NCBI RefSeq assembly: GCF_013410775.1
Contig: NZ_JACCFH010000001.1
Span: forward strand, 3,162,001 to 3,226,000
Direction of reading: 5' to 3'
DNA: 64,000 nucleotides
From: Sphaerotilus montanus
GTDB lineage: Bacteria > Pseudomonadota > Gammaproteobacteria > Burkholderiales > Burkholderiaceae_C
Part shown: positions 7,742-16,500 of the stretch, in pieces
Layout of the letters: every line of letters starts with the position of its first letter
How positions within the stretch are numbered: position 1 is the first letter of the stretch
Notes under the pieces: model-generated
What the model saw: the letters and a program-made list of their open reading frames with translations, nothing else
The model's database searches: none
Told to the model about the DNA's origin: nothing
Position numbers and translations under genes: made by a program

Positions 7742-8746
7742 ATGAACCACCTCGAACTGCCTGTCTCCGTGGCGCCGCCTGCTCAGCTGGCTGGCGGCCT
7801 GCTCGATCTGCTGCAGGTCGAGGGTGCGCTGCTGGCACTCAAGGACGCTGACAGCGGGTGCTACCTGTGGGCCAATGCGCCATGCCTGGCCTGGCTGGGC
7901 GCTGACGCGCAGCGCGTGGTGGGCGCCACGGACCTGGAGTTGCTGCCGCAGACCGAGGCCAATGCGCTGCAGGCGGCAGACGCCCGTGCGCTGGCCGCCG
8001 GACAAGCGGTGGTCACCGAGGACCACCGGTTCGAGCGCGCCGGGGTGCGCACCGAATTCCACGTGGTGCGCCACGTCCTTGCCCCGGCGGATGGCACGCG
8101 CCAGATCCTGAGTCTCTGGCGCGACGTGACCCAGAGCCGGCGCGACGCGGGCCGGCTGCAATCGGCGCTCGACCAGATCGAGCGCCAGCAGCATGCGGTC
8201 GAAGTGCTGCGCCGCCAGCATGCGCAGGGGCTGGACCGGCCGAGCGAGCTGTTCCGCCGCGAGCACTTCGAGGAGCACCTGCGCCGCGAGGCCGCGCTGT
8301 CGCAGCGCGAACACCGCGAGTTCGCGCTGGTGCTGCTGGCGCTGGACCGGGTCGAGTCGATGCGCCAGACGCTGGGCGATCCGGCGGTGCAGGCGGTCAC
8401 GCAGTCGATGGGCCTCCTGATGCGCACCAACACCCGTGCGATGGACGTGCTGTCGCAGCTTGGCGACGGGCGGTTCGCGATCCTGCTGTCCGGGGTCGGG
8501 CTGGCGACGGCCCATTCGCGCATGGAGCACCTGCGCCGCGCCTGTGCCACGGAGGTGGTGGTGGTGAACGGGCAGGGCTTCAACTTCGAGGTCTCGATCG
8601 GCGTGGCCAGCTTCCCGCACACGGCGGCGACGCTGGCCGATCTGAGCCAGGCCGCCGTGCGCGCGCTGGCCGATGCCCGTCAGCGGGGCGGCAACCGGGT
8701 GGCACTGGCCTCGATCCGGCTGGGCGAGCTGCTGCCGGTGCACTGA
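7742..8746 (+). CDS. PAS domain protein with degenerate GGDEF domain
   Basis: A 334-residue cytoplasmic protein from ATG 7742 (MNHLELPVSVAPP); a GTG 30 bp upstream is an alternative. Residues of about 25-135 form a PAS_4-like sensor (VVGATDLELLPQTEA), followed by a coiled linker and a GGDEF-type domain in the C-terminal 160 residues. The diguanylate cyclase signature is LGDGRFAILLSG instead of GG(D/E)EF, so the catalytic and metal-binding residues are altered and the protein is probably not an active c-di-GMP synthase. It may bind GTP or act as a protein-interaction module. It runs tail to tail with tauE, 7 bp apart. Confidence 0.75.
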   Translation: MNHLELPVSVAPPAQLAGGLLDLLQVEGALLALKDADSGCYLWANAPCLAWLGADAQRVVGATDLELLPQTEANALQAADARALAAGQAVVTEDHRFERAGVRTEFHVVRHVLAPADGTRQILSLWRDVTQSRRDAGRLQSALDQIERQQHAVEVLRRQHAQGLDRPSELFRREHFEEHLRREAALSQREHREFALVLLALDRVESMRQTLGDPAVQAVTQSMGLLMRTNTRAMDVLSQLGDGRFAILLSGVGLATAHSRMEHLRRACATEVVVVNGQGFNFEVSIGVASFPHTAATLADLSQAAVRALADARQRGGNRVALASIRLGELLPVH

Positions 8747-8753
8747 CGCCGGG

Positions 8754-9566
8754 TCAGCCCAGCGACTTGTAGAACATGTAGGCCGCCAGCCCGTACAGGG
8801 TGCAGGCGAAGGCCTTCTTCAGCTGCTTGATGTTCATCGCGTGCGCGGTGCGGGCGCCCAGCGGAGCGGTCGTGACGCTGGCCGTCGCGATGATGGCGAG
8901 TCCCGGCAGCCACAGGTAACCGAGCGCGCCGGGCAGCGGACTGGGCATCGACCAGCCGCCCACCACATAGCCGACCGTGTTCGCCAGCGCGATCGGGAAA
9001 CCGAGTGCCGCCGAGGTTGCCACCGCGTTGTGCATGGCGACATTGCACCAGCTCATGAACGGCACGGAGATGAAGCCGCCGCCGGCACCCACCAGACCCG
9101 AGATGAATCCGATCACGCCGCCGGCACCGAGGCTGCCTGCCGTGCCGGGCATCTGGCGCATCGGGGCCGGCTTGCGGTCCAGCAGCATCTGGGTGGCGGA
9201 AAAGGCGACGAAGACCGCGAACACCAGCGCGAGCGTCGTGCCCTTGAGCAGCGAGAACACCCCGGCGCCTGCCACCAGCCCGCCCAGCACGATGCCGGGT
9301 GCGAGCGTGCGCACGATGTCCCAGCGGACGGCGCCGCGCTTGTGGTGCGCGCGCACGCTGGAAACCGAAGTGAACAGGATGGTGGCCATGGAGGTGGCGA
9401 TGGCCATCTTGACCGCCAGGGCCGCGTCCACGCCGCGCGCGGAGAGGATCAGCGTCATGAACGGCACCATCAGCATGCCGCCGCCGATGCCGAGCAGGCC
9501 GGCCAGGAAACCGGTGCAGGTGCCGAGCGCGAGAAGCTCGGCGACCAGGGTGAGATCGAGGTGCAT
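8754..9566 (-). CDS. TauE/SafE family membrane transporter (sulfite exporter type)
   Basis: A 270-residue protein with about eight hydrophobic segments. It starts MHLDLTLVAELLALGTC and has the two glycine-rich family repeats (FLAGLLGIGGGMLMVPF near the N-terminus and FISGLVGAGGGFISVPF in the second half). Members export small anions such as sulfite or organosulfonates; the substrate here cannot be told. Its start lies 8 bp downstream of the predicted 6S RNA 3' end, so it may be transcribed from the 6S promoter. Confidence 0.85.
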   Translation of the reverse strand: MHLDLTLVAELLALGTCTGFLAGLLGIGGGMLMVPFMTLILSARGVDAALAVKMAIATSMATILFTSVSSVRAHHKRGAVRWDIVRTLAPGIVLGGLVAGAGVFSLLKGTTLALVFAVFVAFSATQMLLDRKPAPMRQMPGTAGSLGAGGVIGFISGLVGAGGGFISVPFMSWCNVAMHNAVATSAALGFPIALANTVGYVVGGWSMPSPLPGALGYLWLPGLAIIATASVTTAPLGARTAHAMNIKQLKKAFACTLYGLAAYMFYKSLG

Positions 9567-9573
9567 GCAAGGT

Positions 9574-9747
9574 GTCCGCTGCGAACCGAAGGCCGCATTC
9601 CTGAACCCAGGGGATTCAGGTGGGCGAGGTCAGACCGGCTTCGGGTTCATCTGACGCGAGACGATCACACCAGCTGGTCGATGTTCCAAGCCCAGGCTCG
9701 CGAGAGCATCGGTTCAAGGAAATAAAACCCCCGCGAACGCAGCGGAC
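9574..9747 (-). ncRNA. ssrS: 6S RNA
   Basis: About 174 nt directly downstream of zapA, the conserved place for ssrS in gamma- and betaproteobacteria. The ends pair perfectly: GTCCGCTGCG (9747..9738) with CGCAGCGGAC (9583..9574). Inside are the paired blocks CCTTGAACC near the 5' side and CCTGGGTTCAGG near the 3' side, with an open centre, as expected of this RNA, which mimics an open promoter and binds sigma-70 RNA polymerase. A -10 like TAGAAT (9759..9754) puts the start exactly at 9747. Boundaries are estimated from the terminal stem. Confidence 0.87.
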
Positions 9748-9780
9748 GGGTCAATTCTATGACGATCCAGGCCCGGTGGC

Positions 9781-10128
9781 TCAGGTCGAAGTGTGATCCT
9801 GGTCACCGAGTGCAGCGTCGATCCTGCGCACCAGGCTGTCGACGTCGATGGTGATCAGCGGCGTGCTCGGAGCGAGAACCGGTGCGGATTCGGTGATCTG
9901 CGCCGGTGCGGCGTGGCCGTCCATCGTGCGGTGCTCGATGAGCGAATACGCCAGGTTCAGCGCCGCCAGCACGGCGATGCGCTCGCGGGCCTTGACCCGG
10001 CCGGCGTCGCGGATGGTGCACATCTCGCGGTCGACCTGGCGCACGGCGGCGGTCAGGACGGCTTCGCCCCCATCCGGGCAGGCCAGGATGTAGCTCTGGC
10101 CCATGATGCTGACTTCGAGCTGTTTCAT
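9781..10128 (-). CDS. zapA: Cell division protein ZapA
   Basis: A 115-residue protein starting MKQLEVSIMGQSYILACPDG, with the ZapA core (REMCTIRDAGRVKARERIAVLAALN split across helices) and an acidic tail longer than in E. coli. ZapA binds FtsZ and cross-links protofilaments at the Z ring. Its ATG overlaps the end of the upstream zapB-like gene by 4 bp. The 6S RNA gene follows, supporting the assignment. Confidence 0.9.
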   Translation of the reverse strand: MKQLEVSIMGQSYILACPDGGEAVLTAAVRQVDREMCTIRDAGRVKARERIAVLAALNLAYSLIEHRTMDGHAAPAQITESAPVLAPSTPLITIDVDSLVRRIDAALGDQDHTST

Positions 10129-10358
10129 ACGCCGCCTCCCGATGCGCCGCGGTCGTGGGTATCGACATCTCCCGCCGGCAGACGCTCGATCAGGGCGTCG
10201 ATGCGGGCCCGCGCCGCCGCCAGCCGGGAGCGCAGGTTGTCGCGTTCGGCCGCGGTGGCGGTGAGTTGCTGTTCGAGCTGGGCATTCACGTGCTGGAGCT
10301 CTTCGTGGCGCAGAAGCAGCCGTTCTACCCGTTCGGCGAGGTCTTCGAGTGTGGACAT
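10125..10358 (-). CDS. ZapB-like small coiled-coil protein
   Basis: A 77-residue protein (MSTLEDLAERVERLLLRHEE) that is almost entirely heptad-like coiled coil up to residue 60 and ends in a short Gly-rich tail. Small coiled-coil proteins encoded directly before zapA in betaproteobacteria are annotated as TIGR02449/ZapB-like. A division role is inferred from this coupling (4-bp overlap with zapA), not from a catalytic motif. Confidence 0.75.
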   Translation of the reverse strand: MSTLEDLAERVERLLLRHEELQHVNAQLEQQLTATAAERDNLRSRLAAARARIDALIERLPAGDVDTHDRGASGGGV

Positions 10359-10456
10359 TGCGCGGTGGCGGTTGCGTAGTGATGGGCGCGACAGTCCGCG
10401 CTCCCTGTTCGGGATGATTGTAGTGGTGCGGGCATGCAGCGTTTACAATTCACGCT
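10359..10456 (+). promoter_or_regulatory. Divergent promoter region of zapB-zapA and the B12 operon
   Basis: A TACAAT -10 box at 10444-10449 places a plus-strand start near 10456, right at the 5' edge of the cobalamin riboswitch. A weak TAGTGG lies 17 bp upstream as a possible -35 element. The minus-strand promoter of zapB-zapA must lie here too but no clear box was found. Confidence 0.5.
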
Positions 10457-10668
10457 GTTGGTGCTCGTGCCGGCCTTCACGCCAGCACGGTTAAACGGGA
10501 AGCAGGAAAGTTCACGCCCTTTCGGGCCCCACTCAACCTGCGCTGCCCCCGCAACGGTAAGCGGACGGGAGCCTCGCGCTCTCTGCCTCGGCGCACATGC
10601 CACTGGTGTCATTGGGATACCGGGAAGGTCGCTCGGGGTTCGTCCGTCAGCCCGGATACCGGCCAACG
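10457..10668 (+). ncRNA. Cobalamin riboswitch
   Basis: The leader upstream of btuB carries the conserved elements of the AdoCbl aptamer in order: an early stem ending with GGTTAAACGGGAA, the CCCCGCAACGGTAAGCGG core, GCCACTGG, GGGAAGG and the closing GTCAGCCCGGATACCGGCC. It lies 86 bp before the btuB start. With B12 bound, such elements block translation or transcription of the downstream genes, so the whole B12 operon should be repressed by its product. Confidence 0.93.
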
Positions 10669-10754
10669 GGGGGTGGACGACACTGGTCGTTCGCCATTGA
10701 GGTGTGCGCCTGCGGGGAAGCTGGCGCCACGATCTTTCCGCGTTGTGTTCTCCT

Positions 10755-12659
10755 ATGACCTCCGAATTCCGGGCCGCCTCGCTGCCCAGCCTGTCCGTGC
10801 GCCCCGTTGCACTGGCCGCCGCGCTGTGCGCGTTCTCCCTTCTCCCGACCGCCGCTTCCGCGCAATCCAGCGCCGCCAGCACCACGGCGGCTGCGGCGTC
10901 TCTGCCCTCCGTCGTCATCACGGCCACCCGCACGCCGGTGCGCGCCGACCAGACCGTGGCCGATGTCACCGTCCTGACCCGCGACGACCTGGAGCGCGCC
11001 AGCGGCCGCACCCTGAGCGAAGTGCTGAGCCAGCAGGGCGGCATCCAGCTCTCGTCCAACGGCGGCCTGGGCAAGACCAGCTCCGTCTTCATCCGCGGGC
11101 TGGAAGCGCGCCACGTGCTGCTGCTGGTCGATGGCGTGCGCTACGGCTCGGCCACGACCGGCATGCCCGAACTCGACAACCTGCCGCTTGGCGACATCGA
11201 CCGCATCGAGATCGTGCGCGGCCCGCTGTCCAGCCTCTACGGCAGTGACGCGGTCGGCGGCGTGGTGCAGGTCTTCACCCGCCGCGCCAGTGCGAGCGAA
11301 GGCACGCGCTACAACGGATCCGTCACCGCCGGCACCCGCCGCTACGGCCAGGCCAGCGCCGGCACGAGCTTCAACGACGGCCAGTGGAGCGGCGCCCTGC
11401 AACTGCTGCACACCGAAAACGGCGGCTTCTCGGCCACCAGCCCGCGCGCCGAGTTCGGCAACTACAACGCCGATCCCGATGGTTTCCGCCAGAACGCCGC
11501 CAGCGCCCATGTCGGCCTGAAGCTCTCGCAAGGCTGGCAGGTCGGCGCGCACCTGCTGAGCGCCGACGCCCTCTCCGCCTACGACGACGGCCCGGGCGCC
11601 GACGCCAAGTCCGGCCTGCGCACCCGCGTCCTGTCGGTCGACACCTCGGGTGAAGTCACGTCCGGCTGGCGCACCCAGCTGCGTCTGGCCCGCAGCGCCA
11701 ACGACTACGAGACGATCGCCTCCGCATCGCCGTATGCGGATCTGGGCACCATCGCCACCGTGCAGCAGCAGCTGAGCTGGGACAACACCGTCAGCCTGCC
11801 CGTCGGCACGCTGCTGGTGGTCGCCGAACACCTCAAGCAGAAGGTCACCAAGCCCGCCGGCAACTACGACACCACGAACCGCACGATCAACAGCCTGGCC
11901 CTGGGCTACAACGCCACGATCGGCATCCACACCGTGCAGGCCAGCCTGCGCCACGACCGCAACTCGCAGTACGGCAACCCGACCACCGGCACCATTGGCT
12001 ACGGCCTCGCACTGATGGAAGGCCTGCGCGCCACGGCACAGATCGGCACCAGCTTCGTCGCACCCAGCTTCAACCAGCTCTACTGGCCGTCCTACGGCAA
12101 CCCGAAGCTGGAGCCGGAGAAGGGCAAGCACGCCGAAGTCGGCCTGCGCTACACGACCGGCGAGCAGCAGTTCAGCGCCACCGTGTTCGGCAACCGCATC
12201 CGCGGCTACATCACGCAGGGCGCCAACCCGGTGAACCTGCCGTACGCGCAGAGCAACGGCGTGAGCCTGGGCTACGACGGCCAGCTCGGCCCGGTCAAGG
12301 TCGGCGCGGCGGTGGACCACCTGACGCCGAAGAACGACACCGACGGCAGCGCCAACCAGGGCAATCTGCTGCCGCGCCGTGCACGCAACGCCGCCAAGCT
12401 GAGCGCCGATGTCGACCTGGGCGCCTGGACGGTGGGCGCCGGCCTGCAGGCCTACAGCCACCGCTTCAACGACACCGCCAACAAGCAGCGCCTGGCCGGC
12501 TACGCCACGGTCGACCTGCACGCGCAGTGGCAATACGCGCCCGACTGGGCAGTGGGCGCACGGCTGAACAACGTCGCCAACCGGCCGTACGAGACCGCGC
12601 TGGGCTACAACCAGCCGGGTCGCGAGCTGTACGTGACGCTGCGCTACACGCCGCGCTGA
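10755..12659 (+). CDS. btuB: TonB-dependent outer membrane cobalamin receptor BtuB
   Basis: A 634-residue TonB-dependent receptor. A signal peptide (ending near TAASAQ) is followed by a TonB box-like segment (SVVITATRTP), a plug domain (VFIRGLEARHVLLLVDG, IEIVRGPLSSLYGSDAVGG) and a beta-barrel ending YVTLRYTPR. It imports cobalamin or other corrinoids across the outer membrane using TonB energy. The riboswitch just upstream and the B12 genes downstream make BtuB far more likely than a siderophore receptor. Confidence 0.92.
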   Translation: MTSEFRAASLPSLSVRPVALAAALCAFSLLPTAASAQSSAASTTAAAASLPSVVITATRTPVRADQTVADVTVLTRDDLERASGRTLSEVLSQQGGIQLSSNGGLGKTSSVFIRGLEARHVLLLVDGVRYGSATTGMPELDNLPLGDIDRIEIVRGPLSSLYGSDAVGGVVQVFTRRASASEGTRYNGSVTAGTRRYGQASAGTSFNDGQWSGALQLLHTENGGFSATSPRAEFGNYNADPDGFRQNAASAHVGLKLSQGWQVGAHLLSADALSAYDDGPGADAKSGLRTRVLSVDTSGEVTSGWRTQLRLARSANDYETIASASPYADLGTIATVQQQLSWDNTVSLPVGTLLVVAEHLKQKVTKPAGNYDTTNRTINSLALGYNATIGIHTVQASLRHDRNSQYGNPTTGTIGYGLALMEGLRATAQIGTSFVAPSFNQLYWPSYGNPKLEPEKGKHAEVGLRYTTGEQQFSATVFGNRIRGYITQGANPVNLPYAQSNGVSLGYDGQLGPVKVGAAVDHLTPKNDTDGSANQGNLLPRRARNAAKLSADVDLGAWTVGAGLQAYSHRFNDTANKQRLAGYATVDLHAQWQYAPDWAVGARLNNVANRPYETALGYNQPGRELYVTLRYTPR

Positions 12660-12676
12660 GCGGGGCGACGTTCGCC

Positions 12677-13234
12677 ATGCACCCGCACAGCGAGTTCCTC
12701 CTAGGCGGCCAGCGCAGCGGCAAGTCGCGCTGCGGCGAGCGGCGCGCGGCCGACTGGCTGGCGCAGCCCGGCCACCGCGCCGTGCTGCTGGCCACCGCGC
12801 TCGGCGGTGACGACGAGATGCGCGCGCGCATCCGGCGCCACCAGGCCGACCGCGCCGAGCGGGTGCCGGCGATGGCGCTCGACGAGGTGCCGCGCGACCT
12901 CGCCGATGCCGTCCGCCGTCACAGTGCGCCGGACTGCCTCGTGCTGGTGGACTGCCTGACGCTGTGGCTGACGCAGTGGCTGATGCCGCTGGACGGTGCG
13001 CCGGTCGATGACACCCGCTGGCTCGCCGTGCTGGCCGATCTGGATGCGGCGCTGCTGGCCGCGCCCGGCCCGGTCGTGCTCGTCTCGAACGAGATCGGGC
13101 TGGGTCTGTCGCCGATGTCGCGTGAAGCACGGCGCTTTGTCGACGAACTCGGTCGCTTGCACCAGCAGGTCGCCGCACGCTGCCCGCGCGTGACGCTGCT
13201 GGTGGCGGGGATCGAAATGGCGGTGAAGCGATGA
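12677..13234 (+). CDS. cobU: Adenosylcobinamide kinase / adenosylcobinamide-phosphate guanylyltransferase
   Basis: A 185-residue CobU/CobP enzyme with P-loop GGQRSGKS at its start, the RIRRHQADR region and VLVDCLTLWLTQW and VSNEIGLGLSP motifs typical of the family. It phosphorylates adenosylcobinamide and then attaches GMP to give AdoCbi-GDP, the activated corrinoid for CobS. It starts 17 bp after btuB and overlaps btuF by 4 bp. Confidence 0.93.
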   Translation: MHPHSEFLLGGQRSGKSRCGERRAADWLAQPGHRAVLLATALGGDDEMRARIRRHQADRAERVPAMALDEVPRDLADAVRRHSAPDCLVLVDCLTLWLTQWLMPLDGAPVDDTRWLAVLADLDAALLAAPGPVVLVSNEIGLGLSPMSREARRFVDELGRLHQQVAARCPRVTLLVAGIEMAVKR

Positions 13235-14100
13235 ACCGCGGGCGCGGGCGCTGGTGGCTGGTGCTGTGGCTGGCATTGGCGGTCGGGTTCGCCCGCGCCG
13301 AGGTGAGCGTGCGGGACGACCGTGGCGCGACGGTCAAGCTCGCTGCGCCGCCGCAGCGCATCGTCACGCTGCTGCCCTCGCTGACCGAAACCGTCTGCGC
13401 GCTCGGCTTCTGCGAGCGGCTGGTCGGCACCGACCGCTATTCCAACTGGCCTGCCAGCGTGCCCGCGCTGCCCAAGCTCGGCGGCATGGACGACACGCAG
13501 GTCGAGCGCGTCGTCGCGCTGCGGCCGGATGTCGTGCTGGCGGCGCGCTCGACGCGGGCGGTGGAGCGGCTGGAGTCGCTCGGGCTGACGGTCGTCGTGC
13601 TGGAGCCGCGCAGCCAGGCCGAAGCCAGACGCACGGTCGCCACCATCGCCACGCTGATGGGCCGGCCGGAGCAGGGCGCCGTGCTGTGGGCGCGCATCGA
13701 CCAGCAGGTGCAGCGCGCCGCGGCCCGCGTGCCGGCGGCGCTGCGGGGTCGGAAGGTGTATTTCGAGGTGGACTCGGCGCCCTACGCGGCCGGCAGCACG
13801 TCCTTCCTGGGCGAACTGCTGACCCAGCTCGGGCTGGGCAACATCGTCCCGCCCGCGCTCGGCCCCTTCCCGAAACTCAATCCCGAATTCATCGTCAAGG
13901 CGCAGCCCGATCTGGTCATGGCGGTTGACCGCAACCTGCGCGACATGCCACGCCGCCCCGGCTGGTCCACGCTGAAGGCATTGCAGACCGGCCGCACCTG
14001 CGCCTTCGACGCCACGCGCTACGAGATGCTGGTGCGCCCCGGCCCGCGGCTGGGAGAAGCGGCCGAGCTGGTCGCCGACTGCCTGCAGGCGCTGCCGTGA
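13231..14100 (+). CDS. btuF: Periplasmic cobalamin-binding protein BtuF
   Basis: A 289-residue substrate-binding protein with a signal peptide (cleavage after about AVGFARA). The mature part begins VSVRDDRGATVKL and continues IVTLLPSLTETVCALGFCERLVG, followed by the helical backbone of the COG0614 family. It delivers B12 to BtuCD. Overlap of 4 bp with cobU and the following btuC and btuD genes support the B12 assignment. Confidence 0.9.
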   Translation: MNRGRGRWWLVLWLALAVGFARAEVSVRDDRGATVKLAAPPQRIVTLLPSLTETVCALGFCERLVGTDRYSNWPASVPALPKLGGMDDTQVERVVALRPDVVLAARSTRAVERLESLGLTVVVLEPRSQAEARRTVATIATLMGRPEQGAVLWARIDQQVQRAAARVPAALRGRKVYFEVDSAPYAAGSTSFLGELLTQLGLGNIVPPALGPFPKLNPEFIVKAQPDLVMAVDRNLRDMPRRPGWSTLKALQTGRTCAFDATRYEMLVRPGPRLGEAAELVADCLQALP

Positions 14101-14122
14101 GCACGGCCGAAAGTCGGCCCGC

Positions 14123-15145
14123 ATGAGCGAGCACGAGCAGCGCCGCCGCACCCGCCTGGCCTGGGCGCTGGCGCTGGTCGCGCTGCTGGGCGGCGCGGCC
14201 GGGCTGGTGGCGGGCAGCGAAGGCTGGAGCCTCGCAGCGTTCCGCACCCTGCTGGCCGATGGCTCGGCCGACCTGATCCTGTGGCAGATCCGCGCCCCGC
14301 GCACGCTGGGCGCGTGGCTGACCGGCGCGCTGTTCGGCCTCGCCGGGGCGATCGCGCAGGGCCTGTTCCGCAACCCGCTGGCCGATCCCTATCTGCTCGG
14401 CTCGGCGGCGGGTGCCTCGCTGGGCGTGGTGCTGGTGCTGGCGGCGGGGTCGCTCGCCGGGGTGGGGCTGAGTCTGGCGACGGCCGAGTGGCTGTCGCGC
14501 TTCGGGCTGGTCGCGGCGGCGTTCGTGGGTGCGCTGGTCGGGGTCGGCCTGACCTTGTCGCTGGCCCGCGGCGCGCAGCACACGACGCGGCTGCTGCTGG
14601 CCGGCGTCGTGGTCGGCGTGGTGCTGGGCGCGCTCAACGATCTGCTGACCACGCTCGCGCCCGACGCGCTGCGCGGCAAGCAGGCCTTCCTGCTCGGCAC
14701 GACGGGCTTTCTCGGCTGGTCGAGCTGCGCGGTGCTGGGCGCCGTGCTGCTGCTGGTGCTGCCACCGGGCTGGCGGCTGTCGCGGGTGCTGGACGCGCTG
14801 ACGCTCGGCGAGGACAGCGCCGCCAGCCTCGGCCTGCCGCTGCCGACATTGCGGCTGGTGCTGGTCGTGCTGATGGCGCTGGCCACCGGCACGGCGGTGT
14901 CGCAGGCCGGCATGGTCGCCTTCGTCGGGCTGGTCGCGCCGCACCTGGTCCGGCGCTTTGTCCACGCGACGCACGGCTACCGGCTCGTTGCCAGTGCGGC
15001 GATGGGCGGTGCGCTGCTGCTGCTGGCCGACGTGCTGGCGCGCACGCTGATCGCGCCGCAGGAGCTGCCGGTCGGCGTGCTGACCGCCGTGCTCGGCGGC
15101 TTCTACCTGCTGTGGCTGCTGCGCCGCCGGGAGATCGCCGGATGA
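14123..15145 (+). CDS. btuC: Vitamin B12 ABC transporter permease BtuC
   Basis: A 340-residue FecCD-family permease with about ten membrane segments. Family motifs include LWQIRAPRTLGAWLTGALFG near the N-terminus, RNPLADPYLLGSAAGAS, and VGLVAPHLVRRFVH toward the C-terminus (the region contacting the ATPase). It forms the inner-membrane channel for cobalamin. The stop codon overlaps the btuD start. Confidence 0.92.
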   Translation: MSEHEQRRRTRLAWALALVALLGGAAGLVAGSEGWSLAAFRTLLADGSADLILWQIRAPRTLGAWLTGALFGLAGAIAQGLFRNPLADPYLLGSAAGASLGVVLVLAAGSLAGVGLSLATAEWLSRFGLVAAAFVGALVGVGLTLSLARGAQHTTRLLLAGVVVGVVLGALNDLLTTLAPDALRGKQAFLLGTTGFLGWSSCAVLGAVLLLVLPPGWRLSRVLDALTLGEDSAASLGLPLPTLRLVLVVLMALATGTAVSQAGMVAFVGLVAPHLVRRFVHATHGYRLVASAAMGGALLLLADVLARTLIAPQELPVGVLTAVLGGFYLLWLLRRREIAG

Positions 15146-15930
15146 TCGCGGCCCGCGACGTGCAGGTCTGCCTCGGCGCCCGCCCCATCCTCCACGGCAT
15201 CACCCTCGCGTTCGACCGCGGCTGGACCGCCATCGTCGGCCCGAATGGCGCCGGCAAGTCCACGCTGCTGCGCGTACTCGCTGGCCTGCAGCCGCTCCAC
15301 GCGGGCGAGGTCACGCTGGCCGGCCGCCCGCTCGCCGCCTGGTCTGCCCGCGACCGCGCCCGCCAGCTCGCCTGGCTCGCGCAGCAGGCCGAATCCAGCG
15401 GCGAACTCACCGTGCGCGACGTCGTCCACCTCGGCCGCCTGCCGCAGCTCGGCCTGTTCGCCACGCCCGGCCCGCAGGACGAGGCCATCGTCCAGCAGGC
15501 CATGCGCGACACCGAATGCCAGGCCTGGCAGCACCGCCGCCTGTCCGAACTCTCGGGCGGCGAGCGCCAGCGGGTGTTCCTCGCGCGGGCGCTGGCCGTG
15601 CAGGCGCCGGTGCTGCTGCTCGACGAGCCGACCACCCACCTCGACCCGCCGCACCAGGTCGCGCTGGTCCGCCAGATGGCCCGCCTCGGCCGCACGCAGG
15701 TGGTCATCAGCGTGCTGCACGACCTGAGCCTCGCGCTGGCCGCGGACCGGCTGGTCGTGCTGGCGGCGGGTGCCGTGCGGGCGGTCGGCGGCTGCGACGA
15801 TCCGGCCGTGCACGCCGCGCTGGTCGAGGTGTTTGGCGGCGCGATCCGCATCGAGCGTGTCGGCGCCCAGTGGGTCGCGCTGCCCCAGCTCTTTCAAGGC
15901 TTTCACGGTTTCCAAGGAACCCCACCATGA
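15142..15930 (+). CDS. btuD: Vitamin B12 ABC transporter ATP-binding protein BtuD
   Basis: A 262-residue ABC ATPase from ATG 15142 (MIAARDVQVCLGARPILHG). It shows Walker A GPNGAGKST, Q-loop WLAQQ, signature LSGGERQR, Walker B VLLLDEP and the switch histidine in VLHDLSLA. It powers BtuC. The start overlaps the btuC stop as ATGA, and the stop overlaps the cobO start in the same way. Confidence 0.92.
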   Translation: MIAARDVQVCLGARPILHGITLAFDRGWTAIVGPNGAGKSTLLRVLAGLQPLHAGEVTLAGRPLAAWSARDRARQLAWLAQQAESSGELTVRDVVHLGRLPQLGLFATPGPQDEAIVQQAMRDTECQAWQHRRLSELSGGERQRVFLARALAVQAPVLLLDEPTTHLDPPHQVALVRQMARLGRTQVVISVLHDLSLALAADRLVVLAAGAVRAVGGCDDPAVHAALVEVFGGAIRIERVGAQWVALPQLFQGFHGFQGTPP

Positions 15931-16496
15931 ACATCGAACAACCGCCCGTCGACCGCCAGCGCATCGTCCCCGACGGCGAGCGCCGCGGCCTCGTTCTCGT
16001 CCACACCGGCGACGGCAAGGGCAAGAGCACGGCGGCCTTCGGGCTGGCGATCCGCGCCCACGGCCGCGGCAAGGCGGTCAAGGTCTACCAGTTCATGAAG
16101 GTGCCCAGCGCGCGCTTCGGCGAACACCGGCTGTTCGAGCAGATCGGCATTCCCATCGAAGGGCTGGGCGACGGCTTCTCGTGGAAGAGCAAGGATCTGG
16201 AGCACTCCGCCCAGCTCGCCCGCGACGGCTGGGCCAAGGCCGAGGCGACCATCCGCGCCGGGGAGCACTTCCTTGTGGTGCTCGACGAGATCATGTACCC
16301 GCTGCGCTACGGCTGGGTGCCGCTGGAGCCGGTGCTGCAGGCGCTGCGCGAGCGGCCGGCGCATGTCCATGTCGTGCTCACGGGCCGCAACGCGCCGGAG
16401 GAACTCGTCGCACTCGCCGACACCGTAACCGAGATGACGCTGGTGAAGCACCACTTCAAGGCGGGTGTGCCGGCGCAGCGCGGCATCGAGGACTGA
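15927..16496 (+). CDS. cobO: Cob(I)yrinic acid a,c-diamide adenosyltransferase
   Basis: A 189-residue CobA/CobO-type ATP:corrinoid adenosyltransferase. The P-loop is HTGDGKGKSTAAFG, followed by KVYQFMKVP, the FSWKSKDLE region and LDEIMYPLRYGW. It adds the 5'-deoxyadenosyl group to reduced corrinoids in the cytoplasm, the step needed before nucleotide-loop assembly of imported corrinoids. It overlaps btuD by 4 bp. Confidence 0.93.
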   Translation: MNIEQPPVDRQRIVPDGERRGLVLVHTGDGKGKSTAAFGLAIRAHGRGKAVKVYQFMKVPSARFGEHRLFEQIGIPIEGLGDGFSWKSKDLEHSAQLARDGWAKAEATIRAGEHFLVVLDEIMYPLRYGWVPLEPVLQALRERPAHVHVVLTGRNAPEELVALADTVTEMTLVKHHFKAGVPAQRGIED

Positions 16497-16500
16497 CGCG

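Noticed and set aside
4784-8743. 1319-codon minus-strand frame
   Set aside because: Shadow of narK and of the ANTAR and GGDEF-like genes; composition is Arg/Ala/His-rich with no domain.
10647-13430. 927-codon minus-strand frame opposite btuB and cobU
   Set aside because: Antisense shadow; the plus-strand genes have full family motifs.
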